DNA of 64,000 nt from Watersipora subatra (lineage: Eukaryota > Bryozoa > Gymnolaemata > Cheilostomatida > Watersiporidae), in assembly GCF_963576615.1 (NCBI RefSeq), contig NC_088711.1:34336121-34400120 (forward strand), in the 5' to 3' direction. Positions within the stretch are counted from its first letter, which is position 1; each line of letters opens with the position of its first letter. A model generated the notes under the pieces. The model saw only the letters and a program-made list of their open reading frames with translations, was not told the DNA's origin and did no database searches. Positions 48,501 to 54,500 of this stretch are shown here, in pieces. Position numbers and translations under genes: made by a program.

Positions 48501-51500
48501 AATTTAGATTAGCTTAAGTTGCTCAAATTCACTAGGTAAAAAACCTTTACCCAAACTTTCAGAAACTTCTTTCAAAAACTTTTTTGTACAAAAGCTTTTT
48601 TAGTACTCACGCAACACTGGGCATTCAGCTAGTATAGTCTTAAAAAGCAACTAAAATGAACATGAAACGTCCTCCAATTGTAAGTATTAGTCGACTGATG
48701 TGCTCAATTCAAAAATATCGATGACTTGACCTCGACATTAAAACTGGAATATGTAGGTCAACTTGCTAATACAAAGAGAACATTTTGTGAACTTATGATA
48801 GTAAACAACAAAGTAGGATCTGGAGCAGGGATGATTGAATAACATTAAAGATAAGTTACTGTAATTAATATCTTAAGATTAACAGTTAGTCACACTCGCA
48901 AATCCTCATTTCTATATGTTCCCATGATCTTTGTATATCCTCAACAACACAAAAATTTTTACTCGATATAACAAACAGCTTTGGACAAATATTAGTCAAA
49001 CATAGACACAGTTTCGTAAGAAGGTATAAAAAAATCTGCTACTTGATCGTGATTGGTCAAAAAGGTGACCAGACTGATACTAGTTACTTAATAGTATTAA
49101 ACCTATACTAGATACTTAATAGTTCCAGACTGATACTAGCTACATAATAGTACCAAACTGATACTGGTTACTTAATAGTCTCAGACTGATACTAGTTACT
49201 TAATAGTACCAGAGTGATACTGGTTACTTATAGTACCAGAGTGATACTTGTTACTTATAGTACCAGAGTGATACTGGTTACTTATAGCACCAGACTGTTA
49301 CTACATACTTAATAGTACTAGACTGGCACTAGTTACTTAATAGTACCAAACTGATGCTGGTTACTTATAGTACCAAACCAACTACAAACCTGTATCCTCT
49401 AAACGATCAGTCTTGCTCTCCAGCCCTGTCTCATCCTCGTACCGTTTCCAACTGTAGTCTCTCACCCAACGCTTGACCAGACTCGTCCACATATCTCGTG
49501 TGCTGTTTGAGATACTGTCTAGGTTGGCATAGACATCTATGTGAGCGGTAATGTCGCTGCAACAGAACCAGAGCATTAGTTTGACCCAGAAGGCAAGTAC
49601 AAAAGCTAAATGATGTAAAGTGTTACAGTAGACAGACAGAAGAACACGGATGAATTTTGAAAGACACCAAAATGATCTTACTCTACGCAGCAGCATCATA
49701 TTATCAGCACATAGACATAGACACACAAGACGTCGAGAGACAGCAAACAAAAATCAACAGCGACAATCTGGCTAGTACAAGCGATACTGCCATTGAAACT
49801 TGCACTGCAGCTGCCTTGTTCTTTCCTATATGAAAAAATGAAAATGGATAAAAATAAAAGTTCACACTTATGGCAATTTTTATCAACGGAATATCTTGGC
49901 CAAATCTATTAGCCAATAGATGACCGCATTGTGTTATCATTAGGGGCCTACAATTAAGTAAGTAATCTGAATAATAATGAAGTAATCTGTATATGTTATA
50001 AACTGTCTACTCAAAAATATAAATATAAATCATTCGTAGTCTAAACAAAGACAAGATAATGATGCAGTCTTGAGACAATCTGAGAAGTTAAGTTGACCAA
50101 AAAGTTAATTAAATTTGAAAAAATGCTGCCTTTCCCTAACCCTGAGCACTATGGTAAATGCCAAAGCATTACCATGCCAAGAATGTGGTATGATGAGGAG
50201 ATATTTACTGTAGATCAAATATCAGGTGCTGCAGGGCAAAATAGAACACTCACCTACAGACATATATGTCACTCAGCTCGTTGGCCATTATGTTTAGATA
50301 AAGCGGAGACGAGCTGAGCTTATACTCTGTAATCTGCGACACACTATCACTGTCCAATACTCTACTGACTGGCTGAGACAACACAGGTAGATATGACTCG
50401 AGTATTTCTATCTTGTTCTGCAAACAAACACTCAAGAGTTGTCTTCTATACAAACAGACAACTTCTCCACTAAATGATGAGATATTGACTTTCTTGTCAA
50501 AAAAAACAAAAAAGATAGATGTTAAATAAAACTTTGTATCTGATAAAAGACTATCATAAAGTTTCTGATATTCGCTGAGAAGAAAGTAAAGATGACAGGC
50601 CTGTTTACCGAGTACTAAAACTTGAGACTGGTTATTAAGGAACCTCATTACTTAGAATAGCTTAGCAGCGCTAAACACTCTCCCATAGATATATATTATG
50701 ATTTATCACAAATATTATCACACATGTCACAATATTGTCTCCTCCTCAACAGGATATCGAAATAATATTCACTCCCCAGCTCTTAGATTATTGCACTGCC
50801 TTTTAGGAGTCACTGTTAATCACACATGTCAATTTGACAGCATACTTTTAAGACTTGACTAAAATAACCGTATGGCAATGTGTAAGTGTTATTCAATAAA
50901 ACAAAAGCAAAGTTAACATTACTACTGATGAGTACACTGATGATGCTACATAAGTTAACATTACTACTGATGAGTACACTGATGATGCTACATAAGTTAT
51001 GGTTAAGTTTTAGTTTATGATGATGATGAACTTGATAGAGTGTTTCTTATGTTAGTAGTTTTAATCTTCAAATCATAAAACTAACATGTTCTCTCTAAGT
51101 TCTTTCACCCAAGTCTATTTCGTTTATAGTCTAGTCTAAGTGGGAGAGGCTGAACTAGGAGTTTCTTCCCCCATTCCCAGCTTATTTAAGGGTAGACAAC
51201 TCCTTTTATAGTTCTTCAGACTAATGAAATTTGTTGACAATGTAAGATAACGAAAAATAGAAATCCTACAGCCACACTCATGTAAATAATGTGTCACTGT
51301 TGTCAAATTATTAGTCTAAGCGCCTGATTATTAGTCTTAGCACCTCATGATGTTCACTTGAGCACCTGTTGATTGCATTAGTTGAGTATTGCATTGTTGA
51401 CTGTCTTAGCCTGAGTACATGAGAAATGTGTTAGCCTGGTTGAATGCTGATGGTGTTGGTCTAATCATCAACTGAGTGTTTTTAACATGTGCACCATGAA

Positions 51501-54500
51501 AACCGATGGTTATGATACGTATTAACGTCAGCTAATTTTTAACAAGCAAAAGTTGATTCGCTATGGTGCAAGAAAATATAGCCAGCGATTCTTCTGCAAG
51601 CATACTTTACGCGAGGCATGCTCAAACTGGTTGATATCTCTGCTAGTATACTAATGTCATGGCCAGGAATATCATGCTTTTTTACATTGGCTAAAGAAAA
51701 ACTGTTTCATAGCAAAAAGCCATAGAAGCATACTTGCTGGGAGCTGATAGCGCTGCAAGAACAGAAGATGACATCCTTCCTTTTTCGAAGAGATTTGACA
51801 CTAAGATCGGAGTCTGTAGCGGTGACTATCAACTTGCAAGTTGGAGGAAGAAGCTCAGGAAGCCACTTCATCTGCTTCATCTTTATTCAAATGGCAAACA
51901 AAATGTTTTTATGTTTCAGTAGAGCTAAAAATTATTCATTTTAACAAAGAAAAGCTATTTGTATGATTGCTACTGTGTAAATTACAAAGTTTATCAATTA
52001 AATCGACAAGCCTCTTAGTCCTTATCTACAAAAATTTACATACAGAGTTCATACTAGCTTGAAGAAAATCAGATTTTTTAAAATTTCAGCTAACGAATAA
52101 AATAAGTTTACCTATATACTTGAACAATGATGATAAAGAGGCAAAACTCTACATTATGCTTTGTAAAAATATAGAAACAATAAACCTTCACTATATTAAG
52201 AACAGTATCTGTATATTCATCTGTAGCCATGACAAGAGCGTTAGGAAAAAAGATTGCCTCCCACAGGAATCAAGCCTGGGACATAAGATTCAAAAGCAAG
52301 CTCGCTACCACTAAACCACTTGGTCACCTCATGTCTCTATGAGATACTTTGCATATACTAGTTACTCATGACGATCTCTTACAGCGCGGGGAACTGGCAA
52401 GAGCACTGGTTAAGAATAAAAATATAATAACCAACTAATATTGAGGATTTATATATTTTTATGTTTTAAAACGCATGAATGCTGCCAGGTGTTAAAATAG
52501 TAGTTGTCTCCCCCTGATTATACTTGCCTTTTTCGCCCTCTAGTACCTGACTTCTTATTGCCAAAACACCTTAGAACAGAAAAAGTGACTAACCTCCAAC
52601 ATACTGTGACCAGTAGAAGCTGCAACCTCATCAAGTCCATCAAAGACAAGGAGACATGGGCCCAGGGCTAAAGATGCAAGGAAAGTTTCTTTAATCTGGC
52701 AAAATTCAGCGTACTCGCTCTCCATAGAAAGGACATCAACTGTTAAATAGAACAAACATTGAACATGATGACAGATGGCGAGACAGCGTTATACGTATCC
52801 ATTGCAACATACTTATAAAACACAAATATTCTTAATTGTGTATTATACTTTATCAATGAAATTCTAACAACGTTATTATTTTATTAATGTCATTATTATT
52901 ACTAGTACCCTGGCAGTCTGGTGAACAGCGAGAGATGCTAAGGTGTGCCAACAGAGGGCAGAGATGAAATTTGTGAACAACTATTGTGTGCTAATAGAAT
53001 GCAAATGGTTAGTGCAAGTAGTAGTGTGCTTGTCTGGTGGGTAAAATGTTGTGAGTTCAAATTGTGTTTGATGCAATCATTTTCTCAACCCCCACCTTTG
53101 GACAGACAAGTGGACACGACTCTTATTATAGCAAAAATTATTATTTTAGAAAAGCTATTTTTACAAACAGCAAGTTACGCAATATCTGACTTTAGACAAG
53201 AATTTTAAGAACACAGCTAGAATGTAATTTTCTTGTTCAAATCATGGCTCCTGACCTGAATACTGTAGCCAAATTAAATGCATTGAGCAATTCATCAACT
53301 TGGTACTCCATGGCAAAGGTTCTCCACTCTAAACTGAATCAGAAAAAAAGCGATAATAATTAGAGCTAGTGAATTTGGTTTTAAACTAACCATATTTGGC
53401 ATCAAAGGCTCTACGCAGCTCTGTAATGCAGCGCTTCATGAAGACAGCGATATCTCTGGCCATTCTATTACATGCTGCGTAGTGACGAACAACGACAGTG
53501 CCAGGCAGAAAGGATTCATTTTCTAGCCAAGCTGAGACAAGACTAGTTTTACCACAACCTCGGGGTCCAGTCACCACGAATACCGACACATGGTTTAAAT
53601 TATCGGCCTGCGTCTGCTTCCGCCTATCAATTAGATCAGCTTGATGTTGTATAAACCTGTTGAATAGCGCAGAGAATATAAGCACAAGCATTCTTGAGGG
53701 GCTCTACATCAACCTATCAATTTTAATCTAGCGAACTTACGCTGCCAAGTCTATCGTATGCTGCCAATAGCGCCTATGCTTCTGACCATACTCTACGCTC
53801 TCAATTCTACCGTTTACTACCAGCCTTAGGATATGAGTTAAATTTTCAATCCTCCATTCTATAACTTAATCCTTTTGAGTATGCCTCTCCCTCTTCATTA
53901 CCCTAAAGGCTCAAACACACTAAGCGATATCTAGCACGATATCGCGCGGCGTGCTGCCAATCTGTGCTGGAACTCTCCCAGCAGATTGATGCTGAGCGAT
54001 AACACTAGACTTTCTCTATCGGAACTTTATCGCGTGCGAGATGCATTTCAATTGGTTGTTTTTTTTTGCAGAACACAATGCTCTTGCTGCTAATTTTTTG
54101 TGTCTATGTTCACCAATGTACAGCAACAAGATTTTGCTATTTTGTTACGATCGAAACATGAAAATGAACAGTGAATTGTCCATAGACTTAATAAAAGCAC
54201 ACCCAGTCCTGTACAACACAACAAACAATGATTACAAAGATACCCAGTTGAAAACCAACATTTGAGAGTCAATCATTGCGCAGGTTGGCCATCTTGAGAA
54301 TAGTAAATATTTATTGTATTAAAAGTAAAAAACTACTATAAAGTAAACTGTGTATGAAAATCGTAAAGTATTACTGTTAAAAATACAAAAATCGTTTTTT
54401 TCTTAATTCATTTTGAAGCGTACAAATCGTGAAAGTGAGATGGGCCTAATAACAAAAACATAAGTTGTTAATGGTGTTGTCTAGAAGGCGTCATATTGAC

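Noticed and set aside
52200-52332. tRNA gene on the minus strand
   Set aside because: A and B boxes are present but the acceptor and anticodon stems do not pair; better as a SINE head.
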